Of a stretch of DNA of 64,000 bases, positions 1 through 11,985 are shown piece by piece. The stretch comes from Paraphysoderma sedebokerense (lineage: Eukaryota; Blastocladiomycota; Physodermatomycetes; Physodermatales; Physodermataceae). Numbering within the stretch: position 1 is the stretch's first letter; every line of letters starts with the position of its first letter. The notes beneath the pieces were generated by a model. That model worked only from the letters and a program-made list of their open reading frames with translations, was not told where the DNA came from and ran no database searches. A program made the translations under genes and the position numbers. Location: assembly GCA_025602915.1 (NCBI GenBank), contig JAHLJZ010000022.1, positions 248,001 to 312,000 of the forward strand. Direction: 5' to 3'.

Positions 1-1512
1 TTACTCTGCCCCAAGTAGCGTCCTTCCGCAGAAGTAATGGTTCAGAACTGGTTCAGAACCAACGAATCGATAACATACCGACCACCAACTTTTAGCCCAC
101 TTCTCCAACCCTAGAAGCACTGCCGTTACGACTACACTCAGATTTTTCAACGTTTCATCTTTTATTTCTGCAGTCTGCAAACTTTTATGTTGCAATATCA
201 CTTTGATTAAGTTGTCCACGGACCCGACCGGCGTATAATAGAAAAATTGAGCTAGTTTCACAGGAAATGATGCATCGATAAGAAGATTGACGGCTCTAGT
301 AATAGACTCTAAAAGAATTGGGGATTCAGAAATGTAGAATTGATATTCAGGAAATCATTAGAACAGAGTCAAAACGCAACTCTAAAGTGTGGGGGTGATG
401 ATTATGGTTTACCTTCGTCGACTTTACGATATTTCGCAAATCCGATAACGCAAAAGTCAAAGAAAACTCTGAATATTGCATTTCGAGCTTGATCTGACCG
501 TACTGATAAAAAGAGATCAACTATGAATCCTACTCCCAGAAACTTCTCCTTTTCAATTCGCAACTTGACTGTTTCACGCGATGCAGATTGATTGGTATTC
601 GGGGTTGCAAGAGTTGTTGACGAAGTAAGGTACAAATTATTGATTAATATCTGTGTAAGAAATTGAATGGTATAATCGGATAAGTTTGGGGAGTATTGGA
701 GGAAATTTGCTATCAGAGAACCATTGATCTTTTCGGCCCTGTTGGAATGTAGTAGACAAGAGAACTATGTTACTTTGCAAGTCCACAAAAAACCTTGACA
801 AGTTTTTAGCAATCGTAATTAAGCCACGAAAACCTTACCGTTGTTGACAAATACCGTCCTCATCGACGACAAACATCAACAAACACCTCAAGGCATGCGA
901 CCACACAGCAGCACTCTTACATTCTTTCTTGGCCAATAATTCAATCATTTCCAGTAACTTTTCATAAACATCCTGGAGCACAACTTCCACCTTCAATCTA
1001 TCTTTTTGGTTGGGATCATAGACATACAGGCTACTACAGCCGACTATCCTCAAACTCAGGTTAATCAAGATATCAAAAGCGTGTAGATGTAGTGATTCCT
1101 CGTCTTGGTCCAGAAGTTCGTAAAATATGACTAGTAAAAACTTATGTGCGGCTGGATCCGAAAGATGATATTGCTGCAACATGATCTATCGTTTGACACA
1201 TAGTTGCAATTTGTAGTTACGATTTCCCGAATGACATTGTTGACAAAAACAAAGTTAATCGTATTAGCATGAAATAAACAGACCAGGAAAGCGGATGCTA
1301 TTACCTGAATAATAGCGTTCGAAGCAACATGTTTCTCATCGATTGTTGTCTTCGGGTTCAGGATTTTATCAAAAAGCTAATAGGAAAATGATGAGCCCTT
1401 TTTCGAGAAAGCGTTTAAGACCATCCTAGTAAACAGAACGAACCTCGTCCATTTCTGGTTCCGAGAGGGACAGACTCTGTAGATGAGACTCTAATGTTTG
1501 CGAAAGCATCAT
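1..1512 (-). CDS. ARM-like helical-repeat protein, probably cut by the window edge
   Basis: Start chosen at the double ATG (1512), giving MMLSQTLESHLQSLSLSEPE, then exons LFDKILNPKTTIDEKHVASN and a larger exon from about 1185 to 838 with HAFDILINLSLRIVG and VWSHALRCLLMFVVDEDG. The next exon (about 730-415) carries LGVGFIVDLFLSVRSDQARN. The composition is all alpha-helical and leucine-rich without a catalytic motif. From memory the pattern HAFDxLxNLx...VWxxALxCLLxFV resembles an uncharacterised conserved ARM-type family also found in plants; I cannot name it. A TAA stop lies at 3..1, but a good GTATGT donor near 90 suggests the gene may splice onward beyond the window, so the 3' end is uncertain. 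It lies 360 bases downstream of the DUF2009 gene on the same strand. Confidence 0.6.
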
Positions 1513-1871
1513 CTATATTGCCCTGAAATAGCAGAATTTTGCATGTAATGATGCTAATTGCCGCACTGAGAGCATTTAAACAGGTTTATGCGCGTCCTCT
1601 TTCTCCGACAAGGGTCACATCGACAGGTTCGGATATCGTGTGTATTTTTGAAATGTAGTAATCACTATCCATTGAAAACTCTGGCAGAATACGTTACCCA
1701 GGCTCTGAAAGTATAGTGTGATTTTGGTCTATGTAGATGGTTTTATTTGAGTGTTCAGTTTGTGAAAATAAATTATCAATCCTCTACGATGCTACTTATG
1801 TTGACTACTTCAAGCACGCCTGTCACTCTATACGCATCGGAATCAAAGAAAGTCTATTGAAATCGGATAAT

Positions 1872-4819
1872 TTAAACTTCAAAGCTTTCCCCATCAAATC
1901 CGATGAACCCGCTCAACAAGAAAATCGGAAAGTAAGGCTTTTTCTCAATTTGTGAGCACCCTGAAATCAGCGGTAACATATTAGTTTCGTTGTGACTTAA
2001 AAGAAAGAGAAGAAATAATGAATTCAGCTTACAGTTCCATGCACTGGTTAACCGCCCATCAATACATGATCCTGCCGAATTGAAATTGTCTGCTCCAGAC
2101 CCGTCGAATGCGTGTCTATTATCGTTAAAAAGAATACGGATGCTAATTAAGCAGACAACAAAAACACAATCCAATGACCTAAAGCGAACCTAAAGAAATC
2201 AGACAGAATGCTCTTCTTGCATCTTTCTAAGCCACCAAACATGTTATCCACAAACGTCTGCATGTGTTCATTTTCATACAACACATCAGCTTCTTCCAAG
2301 CAACGGATTATCGGATTTAGAATTCGTGACACTTGTGTATACTATTGACAAAAGGATTTACAAATTAACGTCTGCTGGAATCCACTACGTCAAGTGAGAA
2401 AAAAAAAATTTACCTTATCAATGAACATTAATGCTTCAAGATAACAAACAAGGATACGAGGAAGGAGTGAGAAACAGAGTCAATTTCTTAAGGCATATAA
2501 GGAGACATGTTAAATAAGGTCATACCATTTGGAACGTTTTCGTCGCCGAGATGAATTACGCTTGACCCGACCCAATACCCGACTTTCTGCTGCGCTCGAC
2601 TGAGAATTGTATGCATAGCACGAGAAACCCGAGGACAACTGAATACGAATATCCAAACAATTTGTGATCATGAAAAGGACGTTAATCCTCCAATCAAAGA
2701 GAAATCGTGGGAACGCAGGAGAACAAAAGCAAGAGAATAACTTTACATACGCTTGAACTCTAAATAGAGCAATAAAACAATTGGAACCATATATCATTTA
2801 GTAAATCCTATCCGCAAAAGCAGACGGACTAGAGAACGTACCGATTTAACCCTTGTCCAGTATCTCTCAGTCGATAACTGTTGGTGCTCAGTAAATCTCC
2901 CTCTGCCAGAATCCACAGTTGAAACATCTCGTGGGCTATTTCCCTCCATAGGCACAATGATTGATACACATATGTATACTGTCGTTCATGGTTATGCGAC
3001 AATCGAGCACCTTCGCGCCCTGACTGAATGGCCAGTGAAAATCCAGATTCCACCTTGTCTATTATAGAAAGGTAGATGTTAGGATGTACACGGAGCAGAA
3101 GGATCACAGACACGGGAAACATGACCGCTACCAGGTGCGAAGAATAAAGTCAAATATTTGATCATCTTGTCACACGGATCTCTATTAAACCGCAAGTAGT
3201 TATGGTTGTCGCCGATACTATACAGACATTGCCTGATTTCTTCTTGCGAAATGGCTGGCGAGGAATACTTTCGAGCAAGTAATTCCACGGCCTTTTCCTT
3301 GGCTCTTATTTCTTGCTGAATCTGGCGTTTTGATTTTCCATCAGCGAGAATTTCACGCGTAGCTAAAGATTGGAATGCAGAAGCAACGGTGGAAACGGTT
3401 AGCAAAAAAGTGCACTGACCGAGAGATAATCGTAAAGTTGTGGGAGATACAAACCAACTGCTACATACTCATCCTGTAACAAGTCTAAAGCATTTTTTGA
3501 CTCAAGCGTACTGTACACGGTCTTTAATTCTGAAATGCACGAAAACTGAAGCATATCCTGGACCTCTTCAATGGCAGAGTCCTTTAATAACAATGGAGAG
3601 AATAGTATAAGTTACATTGATTATCCGCATAAATGATGTAAACTGTAGAAACACTCACCTGAAGCATGTAGATCAATTTGCCATATGTATGTCTCATTTT
3701 TTCCGGATTTAGAACCTTGTATCGGCGACCAATTTCAAAAATGGCAGAAAAGAATTCTGGATGAAACTGGTGAGAACGCTAATTCGTGCTCAAAGTCGTC
3801 AATCTATCAGTACCTTCATTCTCTTTGAAATCCCGCTCCTCGAACAACTCTTGACCGCGCTTATAATCCGCTGCCAGCACCAATCCACTCAAAATTGAAC
3901 ACAACTCTCGTATTTGAGCTACGATCCGTTTAGTTTTACTCGTATATGATATTATATCAATCTTGTCGGTGTATTCCGTGACTTTCAACGCCGCATCTAA
4001 AAGTCGTAACCATTTTCGCTCTTCAAGTGTCAACCTGACCGGAATGAATTTGGATCGCTCGGTTATCCATGCGCCAAACGTAGATGCAGAAGAGGGAGAA
4101 GTGATGACGGGAGTAATTGGCAAATCGAGGTTGGTCGAAGTTGCAGAGGTGGGATCCTCACCGCTAAGTTGGGTTTGACTTGGCTGAATGGGTACAGAGG
4201 TCGAATTTGATGATGTCAATAAAGGATCCACGACGAGTGGTTTTGTTGTGTGCTTTGACCGATTGCGTCCTTTCCGATGTTGTGCTAAATAGTGAAACAT
4301 GCCAACAGCGCAATAGCGAGGTTTAGCAATCCTAATCAGAATCGTCACCGATGAATAATCTGGAGCAAATGAAATATTTACCTTTCCAGCAAACTTCACA
4401 AAAATCTTCTTGGCACTAGAAATTTGATCCATAAAGCAACAAATACAAGAAACCCATTTAGCGATCTGATTTAGCAGCAAAAAACACGCTCCAAACAAAA
4501 CAGCTAGGCTTGATTCCTCTTCAAACAAACGTTGACAAGATCAAGAGAAAGACATCGGCGAACGTTTAAAATGAATATATACCTGTTCGCAAAACATGGT
4601 TGCAGGCATATCTTCACATTCTACGCAATACCCCTGAACATAAGTGGAAGTAAGCGGCACTGGTTCTTCCTCTTCGACACTCATGTCATCTGTATCTTTT
4701 TCGTTTTCATCTGGGGTGTAGTCCTTGCTGAGAATTGCCTTGAGTTTCTGTTGTTTGTCGACCATTTCGTTGTTATCTTGGCGTAAGTTTTTCAGTGGAT
4801 GGGTTGGGAAAGTAAGCAT
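1872..4819 (-). CDS. UPF0652/DUF2009 family protein with N-terminal B-box-like zinc finger
   Basis: The function of this conserved eukaryotic family is unknown. The order of landmarks is: an acidic N-terminus; a B-box-like zinc finger assembled across three exons (CVECEDMPATMFCEQ, then a 34-base exon CQEDFCEVCWK, then AQHRKGRNRSKH); LTLEERKWLRLLDAALKVTE; EIGRR..KMRHTYGKL; DNHNYLRFNRDPCDKMIKYL; RLSHNHERQYTYVYQSL; SYRLRDTGQGLNR; WVGSSVIHLGDENVPN; a 20-base exon ALMFIDK (2433-2414); YTQVSRILNP; DGSGADNF; SCIDGRLTSAWNWCSQIEK; and FPIFLLSGFIGFDG near the C-terminus. The family-typical ending is intact, so the gene looks whole. A second possible start is MVDKQQ, 18 codons on. A TCACGTGA palindrome lies 28 bases upstream of the first ATG. 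At least eight introns are needed. Confidence 0.88.
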
Positions 4820-5204
4820 TGTGAATAGAAAAATAAAATCCTTATATCACGTGACTATGAATCGCCCCGGAGCAGTCGACTCAACAGCAACTTCTTTGCA
4901 ATTACTAAAACTTATAATATATAACATTTCTCTTTATCATCACAATCAGATTGAATAGGAATCGGTACGTAATGTCAAATCAAGCTGACCTCCAAACTCG
5001 TTCTGCGGGCTTGCACGAACCCAGTGGAATGTTGGAAAATATTTCAGCTTGCTTCAGCAGTCATCTAACTATATTATCATAGTCGGACATTCTCCATGGA
5101 CATACGGCCAGTAGATGTTTTTCAGAGTTTCGAAATTTTTTTTTGTTCTATTCACAAATTAGCAGGTCACTAATCAAATCTTCATGTTCTACAGCAAGCG
5201 ATAT
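4820..5204. other. Intergenic: DUF2009 promoter and SMU1 3' side
   Basis: This 385-base stretch holds the upstream region of the DUF2009 gene, including TCACGTGA at 4847-4854, and the 3' flank of SMU1. I see no ORF with coding character here. Confidence 0.6.
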
Positions 5205-7545
5205 CTACGATTTCCAAAGTAACAATTGCCCGTCATCCGCCCAAGTCGCGACGATATTCGAGAAAGGGTGATGAGAGAATCCAATCACTTCTCCTGATTC
5301 GTGAGTCTAAATAAAACAACAACAGTTTACTAATTAATACATATATATCAAGCTTTGATTGCTTTGGGCAAAACCAACCTTGACTGTAACTTCAATGCCA
5401 CTCTGTTGCCTCCAACAATGAAGTTCTCCATTCTCGCTCAATGCGTATATAAATTCGTGTTTCGGGGAAAATATGGCAGATATTAAGTCCGACAACTTTG
5501 AAGTGGGAGCTTCAGAATTTTGAGTGTACGATCTCACAATCTGAATTCGAATTGAAGCGAAGCACAGCATTAGAAGCAGGTGACACGGGCATTTTGAATT
5601 CAAATTAACATACCTGGCCACGCATATTCATAAGCCTCACGACACTACTCTTATCACAAACCAGAAATTGATCAGGATTTGTCTTCAAGGGAACAACGGT
5701 GTTTACCGTTTTCCCTATGCCACCTTGACCGCCGCCTTCCGAAGATGGAAATATTGTGGAAAGACAGTCTGTGGTTTTGGAGTCCCAAATCTGTTGCGTG
5801 GAATTCGTCAATCTTTATACATTGTTCAAAGGAGCGAAATTTCGGTAACCATACCCTCACTGTTCCATCACTGCTGCCTGATATAATTCTTGATCCGTCT
5901 ATTGTGTACGCCACACTATTAACAAACGATGAATGTCCACGGAACTCTTTCAACATTTTCCCTGACTTCAGCCCATGAATTCTACAGAAAAAGCGAAGGT
6001 TAAGTACGATAATAAGTAGTCTATATGACTGGCAATACGAAGACGAACCTAACAACGCCATCAAAGCCGCCACTGACGACCTTGCCCGCGCTATTATCAA
6101 ATCGAACGCAAGTTACACCGTTCGTATGTGCATTCTCAAATCGCCTTAGGCATTGTCCCGTTGAAATTTTCCAAACTTTGATTTGGCCATTTTGAGCACC
6201 GGAAACGAGAAGCTCAGAGGTAGAGGAACAGGATAGCGAAAGAATCGCGGAGTCCATTAGCATCAGTTTTTCCTGCGGGATTTTGCAAAGCGTTTTAATT
6301 CAGAGAGAATTGATGCGCGAAAACCAAAGAATGGTGCATACCTCAGCTTGATATTTAAGATCTTTACGTAACTTTCCCGTCAAATAATTCCAAATCTCAA
6401 TAAATCCGTCTGCAGAACCAGTAATAAGATACTGTCCATCGGGTGAAAAAATCGCACATTCGGGATGTTGTTTTTTAGGGAACTTCAAAAAGTTTGTCAA
6501 TATAGACATCCGACGTAAGACAATAAGGATGAATTGAAGTCATACCTTAATTGTATTAAAGCAATTTCTTGGAATCTCATCTTCTTCAGATTTGATCGTA
6601 GGCGCAGATCCCCTGAACAAATCATACCCAGAATCTAAGGGTAGAAGCCCCTGGTTTTGCTGCCATTTCAGAGAGTGTCCGAGCAGGGTAAGAAGGCGTG
6701 AAGGTGGAACGACAGTGACCTCAGAAGCGAGAGATTGTGCGATGGCGGAACGACGGGAGTGTTTATTTACTCCTTCAGGATACGCCTGAGCGGTATAGAT
6801 GGAAAACATTAGACCCAGATTCCATCATTGGGAGGGAACTTAAGTTGGTTCTTATACATACGTCCTTAATGTCAAAGAAAGTCCGAGACAATAGATGCTC
6901 AAGATGAAGGTATCGTTCGGGGTAATTGTCTCGTAGCAGTTGCATTGGATCGGTTTGTCGAAGTAATGATCTTGCTGCACTTAATTCTCGAAGCTCAATG
7001 AGTTCCAAAACAATCTGTTTAAAAAGTTTTGTTGAGTTACAAAATTCGTTCAAGAGGCTTGAGCAATCATTGGGTATAAGGAAAGCGGAGCTCGCAAGAA
7101 AAATGAAAATACATAAAAAACAATTGCGAGCTCTAACAAATGAGCAACTAACCTGTTCATACAGATCGATCAATTTTTTATTAGGCAAATTCAATTGACT
7201 CACTGTCTTCAACACAACATCCCATCGTCCTTGAATGATATCATCTGTGAAACTGTCTATACTCTCGACTGTGTTGAGGGTGATCGTGGTCTCGTCCTAT
7301 TCCGATAGAGCATAAAAATATCGTTAGTTGCGATATACAATGGCCGTTAAACCGAAAAAATCAATGAACTTAAATATGCGTACTTGAATGGTTTCTAGCG
7401 TTCGCAATAAGTTGTTTTCTTTCAAAAATTGTTGAATAAGTCGGATCACACTGAGATACACAGAAGAAAATTTGAGTGAGGTATCAGGACACAGTTCATA
7501 TTACACAGAATATACATACTCGGCTGATTCAATTTCCAGCGACAT
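5205..7545 (-). CDS. smu1: WD40-repeat spliceosomal factor SMU1
   Basis: SMU1 is a nuclear component of the activated spliceosome that partners with RED (IK). The spliced N-terminus reads [20 protein letters not shown] (LisH), followed by a CTLH-like region with [27 protein letters not shown] and [11 protein letters not shown], closely matching human SMU1 from memory. [16 protein letters not shown] and [10 protein letters not shown] follow, then WD repeats with ARFSPDGQY-like, [66 protein letters not shown] and a final [11 protein letters not shown] before TAG. The first exon is only 26 coding bases (ATG at 7545), joined through a GTATGT...CAG intron. The gene appears full length (about 500 residues). 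A CACGTG lies 73 bases upstream of the start. Its presence fits an intron-rich genome. Confidence 0.95.
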
Positions 7546-8230
7546 GTTGTCGTCAGAATATCAATTTCGGTCGCCAACGCACGAAAGCCTTTCCAGGCCT
7601 ACGAGCCAACCTAGAATCACGTGCCAATTGAATATCATTCCATTTTACCAATTCCTAAATAATATCATCGAATGACATTGCGAATGCAGCAACATCAACA
7701 GATTTCGTCAGTTTCGCTTGAAGCGGTTCATTTTAGCCGACACGGAATAACCACCGAGTCGCACTCGTGCCCATACTGCCGAAGCCATTTGCGGTTTGGA
7801 GATTGGAAGATTCTTTTTATTCACAGAAAAACAGAAATATTCCAATTACATGAGGGGGGATGTCAATATGAGGGGCTTTCAGTACCCTTCAAGTGCAGCC
7901 GTCTGAGCTGAGGTATACCCAGTGGCAGCGAACTTGCGCGGGCCGATTGTGCGAGGAACTGGCAACAACGCTTGCATTGCCACCACTATTACCTCCTCTA
8001 CTCCTATACCCCTAACTTCTGCTGAGGGCGTGATGTATTGTACTAATCCCCACAACGGCAGTACAACGGCAACGGGAAATAAGTGTTTAGTAATGTTGTT
8101 GAATACCGAGATAATTGGAAAATGGTAGCCAGTCACGATATAAAAGAATGGTCTTCACCCCAAAGTCACGTCTCTGCATTGCCCTCATTCCTGACATTTT
8201 CTTTTAACCATTAGGAGCTGGATTCCGACA
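7546..8230. other. Intergenic: divergent promoter region, no supported gene
   Basis: This 685-base stretch separates SMU1 (minus) from the plus-strand membrane gene. It contains CACGTG at 7618-7623 near SMU1. Overlapping ORFs on both strands at 7880-8136 have no recognisable motif, signal peptide or splice context, so I do not call them. Confidence 0.5.
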
Positions 8231-9147
8231 ATGGTTCCCTTGAATAGAGAGTTTTTGTATGTAGTTGGACTCATCGGCTTTCTTACAGGTGTCGCATTCA
8301 CCCTTTGTGCTTCAAACCTTGCCAATCCTGGTTTACCAACTCTTCGACGAAACAAGCTCGTTTTTGGCGGACTGATTATTGGATCCATCAGCAGCCTCTT
8401 TTATGTAATCTGTATGTTTCACACCAGTTTGAATCTGTATGATCCGTTACCGTCGACCCCTGCGGCATATTGGTTCCGTGCGATGAATGATATATGTCTG
8501 TTCGCCATCCTCATGGAACGATTCATTGCAGTTTCGCTGTTTTCCAGACTCGGACCGAAATACTTAAAATTTCTTAAAAATTGTAGTACCTTGCATGCTC
8601 GGTATCACTTCTATTACAAGCGCTGTAATTTACAGTTTCTACCCTGATATTTTTAACGCGCCTCTCCAATTTTATATGGCTGCCAGGACACTTAGTCCAA
8701 TTGTCGCTTTGATGACTCTTTTGAGTAACATTCTTCTCACTTTATCCTTCTTACGTACTCTTCTTCAATATCGTGAAGGTGGCTTGAAAGCAAACATCAT
8801 GCAAAACAAACGAACTTGGATCGTCATCTGCCTCGACTTTTTGGTTGCGCTTTGCGTGATTATCCTTCGATGCGTTGTATTCACGGCGGTGGTAAAGTTT
8901 TCATTTCCAATGGAAAGCTTCTCTGCCCACATTTATGCAGGTAGGTCTTATTATTATAATATACTGGCAATCAGTAATCACTGATTAGATTGATTGACAA
9001 TGAAACATTTTGTTAGTGGTGATGCTCAGCACTTACAGGAACTACATCACTGTTACCACGGATGTCGCCAAGGGAATTCTTCAAACCCAAATTCAAGTAT
9101 CTCATCGCACCAATGGCAATACTGCTGGTGTGTCCACAAAAGCTTAA
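8231..9147 (+). CDS. Putative seven-helix membrane protein with disturbed reading frame
   Basis: The N-terminal part (from ATG 8231) shows hydrophobic segments FLYVVGLIGFLTGVAFTL, LVFGGLIIGSISSLFYVI and ICLFAILMERFIAVSLF, the third ending in an ERF triad placed like the DRY box of GPCR-type receptors. A second frame continues from about 8568 with IVVPCMLGITSITSAVIY, MAARTLSPIVALMTLLSN and WIVICLDFLVALCVIILR. A GTAGGT...TTAG intron (8941-9016) joins a last exon starting VVMLSTYRNYIT and ending at TAA 9145-9147. The first two parts are out of phase by one base at an A5 run (8576-8580), and no good intron resolves it without losing a helix. Either the gene is frameshifted or the base is a sequence error. 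No family can be named; the ligand is unknown. Confidence 0.55.
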
Positions 9148-9495
9148 CCGAGCCGTATATCATATGATGATATTATTTAAGATACCTAGTTCAGTCAATT
9201 ATGTATCACTAATTATTCATCGACGTTTGTGATAAATTGAACTGTCGATAAATATACGTTATAGATCAACAGAATAAAACCCATGTGGTAAAAGTGTGTC
9301 CTAACGATATTATATTGAAATATCACGTGACTTCCGTTTAGGTTACCGAACCTAACCTCGTTCCCTTTAGGTTACAGAACCTAACCTCATCGTCGTTAAC
9401 CTAACCATCAGCATCCACTCTCCATCGCAGAAGGAGCCCTTTCTGTTACCGTATCTACTATCCATACCGCTGGACATTTTTTGTAGTTACTCAAC
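9148..9495 (+). promoter_or_regulatory. Promoter of the TRF/telobox gene with telomere-like inverted sites
   Basis: Two near-identical 21-base elements, TTTAGGTTACCGAACCTAACC (9337-9357) and TTTAGGTTACAGAACCTAACC (9366-9386), each hold a TTAGGTT/AACCTAA inverted pair. A further half site GTTAACCTAACC follows at 9395-9406. TCACGTGA lies at 9323-9330. The sites end about 90 bases before the ATG of a protein with a telobox-type Myb domain, which suggests autoregulation (inference). Confidence 0.65.
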
Positions 9496-11985
9496 ATGGC
9501 AATGACCCGGCAAGCAAGGCAAGGGTCGAAGCAACAAGACAGCAAGCAACAGACGAGCGACACGAAGGAAAAAAAGAAACAAAACCGAAAGGAAAAGAAG
9601 GCCGACTACACTCCAAGAACTAACAGACGAGTGCAAAGAGAAATCAAACGCCAAAACTCACAAGATTCTGTCGATAGAGATACAGCAGAGGTTACCGAAA
9701 GGGAGGCAGATATCCCGGCTGCATTTACTCCCCCAGACTCCCACGTATTGAACAGTCTAAAGCTATTCGGATGGAAGGTTTTAGAACATGCCACCAACTA
9801 CAGAGACCTTGAAGATGAAAACGCAGTTTTTGCAGAATCCAAGAAAGACTGGATTGCATTCAACGGTATGTAAGGAAAGACTATCGGGCTGTGGAGAGAC
9901 TTTTGACTCATTTTTATATGCGTTACCAATCTAGGTATCAAACAGGCCTACATCACCGATAGCTTGAAAATTCCAAGAGACATTGAGGGAAAATTCGGAA
10001 GTGGTTGGCCGATTGATATGATTAATGTTGTCAGTTTGGTGGGATCTGTGTGCTGCGAAGATGACGAAGAAACCAAACGCATTAGGCTTCTTGAAGCCGC
10101 GGACCAATTCTTCTACATTTTGAGAGAGAGAGACGAATTGGCCTACATCAATACATGGGTCAATTTGAAAACTCAGGTAGGCTTATCAATATTGGACGAC
10201 CACTATATCCTATATTAAACTTTACTTTTTCAGTTATATTTGGCGGGAGAGAGCCTTAAGACGTCCCTTGGAAAGCAGTTGCCTGTTAGTTTCAAAGCTG
10301 CTAACAAAGCATTAGCGAAACGTTTAACCGAAGTATGCATGTCGAATTGCTCTACCACCGCATGAAGGTACTAACGCTTCTTTTCGAGTAGATCCAGAAA
10401 TCCTCACTTGACGAAGTCCGTCAAAATCCAGATTATAATTACAATGATTTCATTGCCGGTTGGCGTAACTTGTTCAAAACATATGTCCAAAACTTTACCA
10501 ACGAAACTTCTACGGTATGTTTTATCATGCTTTTGTCACTCAAAGGATGTATTATATGTTAACCTACACTTTTATTCAGGCTGTCTCCGCAGCGAATGTT
10601 TACTCGCCCCGTCGTGATGTTCAGTCCCCAAAGAAAGTGCATTCCTCCCCTCCTAAAGCGACGCCAGAAAAAGAAGGTTCAAATGTCTCCGAAGACTCGA
10701 GTCAACTGAGGAAGAGTAAAAGCGCTCGCCGCGTGGAAGAGAGCGAAGAGGTAATCATTCATAAATCCAAACCGGTATTAACGCCAACTTATGTGTACTG
10801 TCGTTTAGCCTACTGCATTAAACAAAGGTGGTCGACCTCGAGTGTATGCTGTCCCCGGTGCAGAACATAATGCAGAACATGAAGGGAACGATGAAGCCTT
10901 AATGAGAGACGAAGGAGAGGACGCCTATGTTGCCGTTGAAGGAGAAGAGAATGTCCCCGTCCCTAAAAAAGTTTCTTCTCCATCCAGAGCAAGAACCGAG
11001 AAGTCTCCAAAATCGAAAAGCTGGGGCGCGAGTGCGTTAAATTTGTTGAACGGCTTAGCGGAAACGCGCCCTCCGAAAGGGAAAGGGCTAGGGTACACAT
11101 CGGTAGTGAAAAAGTTCAGGTAAAGTATTTCCCAGTATTTTACAATAAGTGCGGTAAAGTCTAACAGATTATTCAGAGATAATATTCGTGATCCATTGGA
11201 GAAGACAGTAAAGGATATAAATCGCCAGCAACAAGTTAGAAAAAAGTAATGCCGATATTTATTTTGACGATATACCGTAAATCGGAGATTTAACATGCAT
11301 CTTTCTAAGGCCCTCATTCTTCGATAGAAGAGATTCCGCTGAAAGAGTTAGTTGGGATGATGACGAAGAACTTGATTCTCAACCCAGATCTCGACATAGG
11401 TCCGAGAGACCTGCATCATCTTCTCCTAAAAAGCGACCAACACAACCAATGACACCAGAACAACGTAAACGGCCCCGCGTTGCTTCTAATGGCCCTTCAC
11501 CTTATCGTGATCAACGCTCCGCAGATGGATTCGAAAAGAGAGCTCGGCGACAGGTCGAAAGTGAAAACGAAATTGAAGAGTCGGAAGTCGATTCTGAAGG
11601 TTCTTCGCCTCTTTCGTCCTCGACATCTTCCTCACCTCCTCGCTTCAAGGCCGTTTCGCCTGCTAGAATTTCAAATGTCAGACCTTCGCCGCGCCGCCAA
11701 GTCGAAGATACCAGCCCTGTTGCTCATACGAAACGCCGCAGACCAGTTCCATGGACGAAAGAAGAAGAAGCTGCATTAGAGGAAGGCATGGAAAAATTCG
11801 GATCAAGCTATGCGGAGATTATAAAGAGCTACGGGGCAAAGGGTCTAATCAGCAATGCCCTTGCCAACAGAACTCAAGTTCAATTGAAAGATAAGGCGAG
11901 GAATATTCGGTACAGAAGAGAAAGGGATGGAGTTCCTTTGGGTCCTTTTAAATATGCTACTGTATATCCTCAAAATCGTGCTTAG
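9496..11985 (+). CDS. TRF-like telomere-repeat-binding protein with C-terminal telobox Myb
   Basis: The spliced protein begins with a basic, lysine-rich region (residues about 1-60). A helical region follows over roughly residues 75-280 (LNSLKLFGWKVLEHATNY, IDMINVVSLVGSVCCEDDEE, LLEAADQFFYILRERDELAY) in the place and size expected of a TRFH dimerisation domain. Next comes a long Ser/Pro/Lys/Glu-rich linker with many SP sites, then a C-terminal Myb domain: RRRPVPWTKEEEAALEEGME, IIKSYGAKGLI and the telobox VQLKDKARNIRYRRER. The canonical telobox is VDLKDKWRN, so the tryptophan is replaced by alanine. Fungal TRF proteins such as Taz1 and Ustilago Trf1 share this order. It probably binds double-stranded telomere repeats as a dimer and may also bind promoters. 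About eight exons; exon 1 ends at 9865 (GTATGT) and exon 2 starts at 9935. TRFH assignment is by position and helicity only. Confidence 0.75.

Noticed and set aside
7879-8136. Overlapping frames on both strands upstream of the first seven-helix gene
   Set aside because: Neither has a signal, domain or convincing start context; both open by chance in a low-stop stretch.
8602-8635. 34-base GT-AG segment as an intron in the seven-helix gene
   Set aside because: It fits in phase but would remove helix 4; a one-base discrepancy in the A5 run explains the frames better. Kept as an alternative only.
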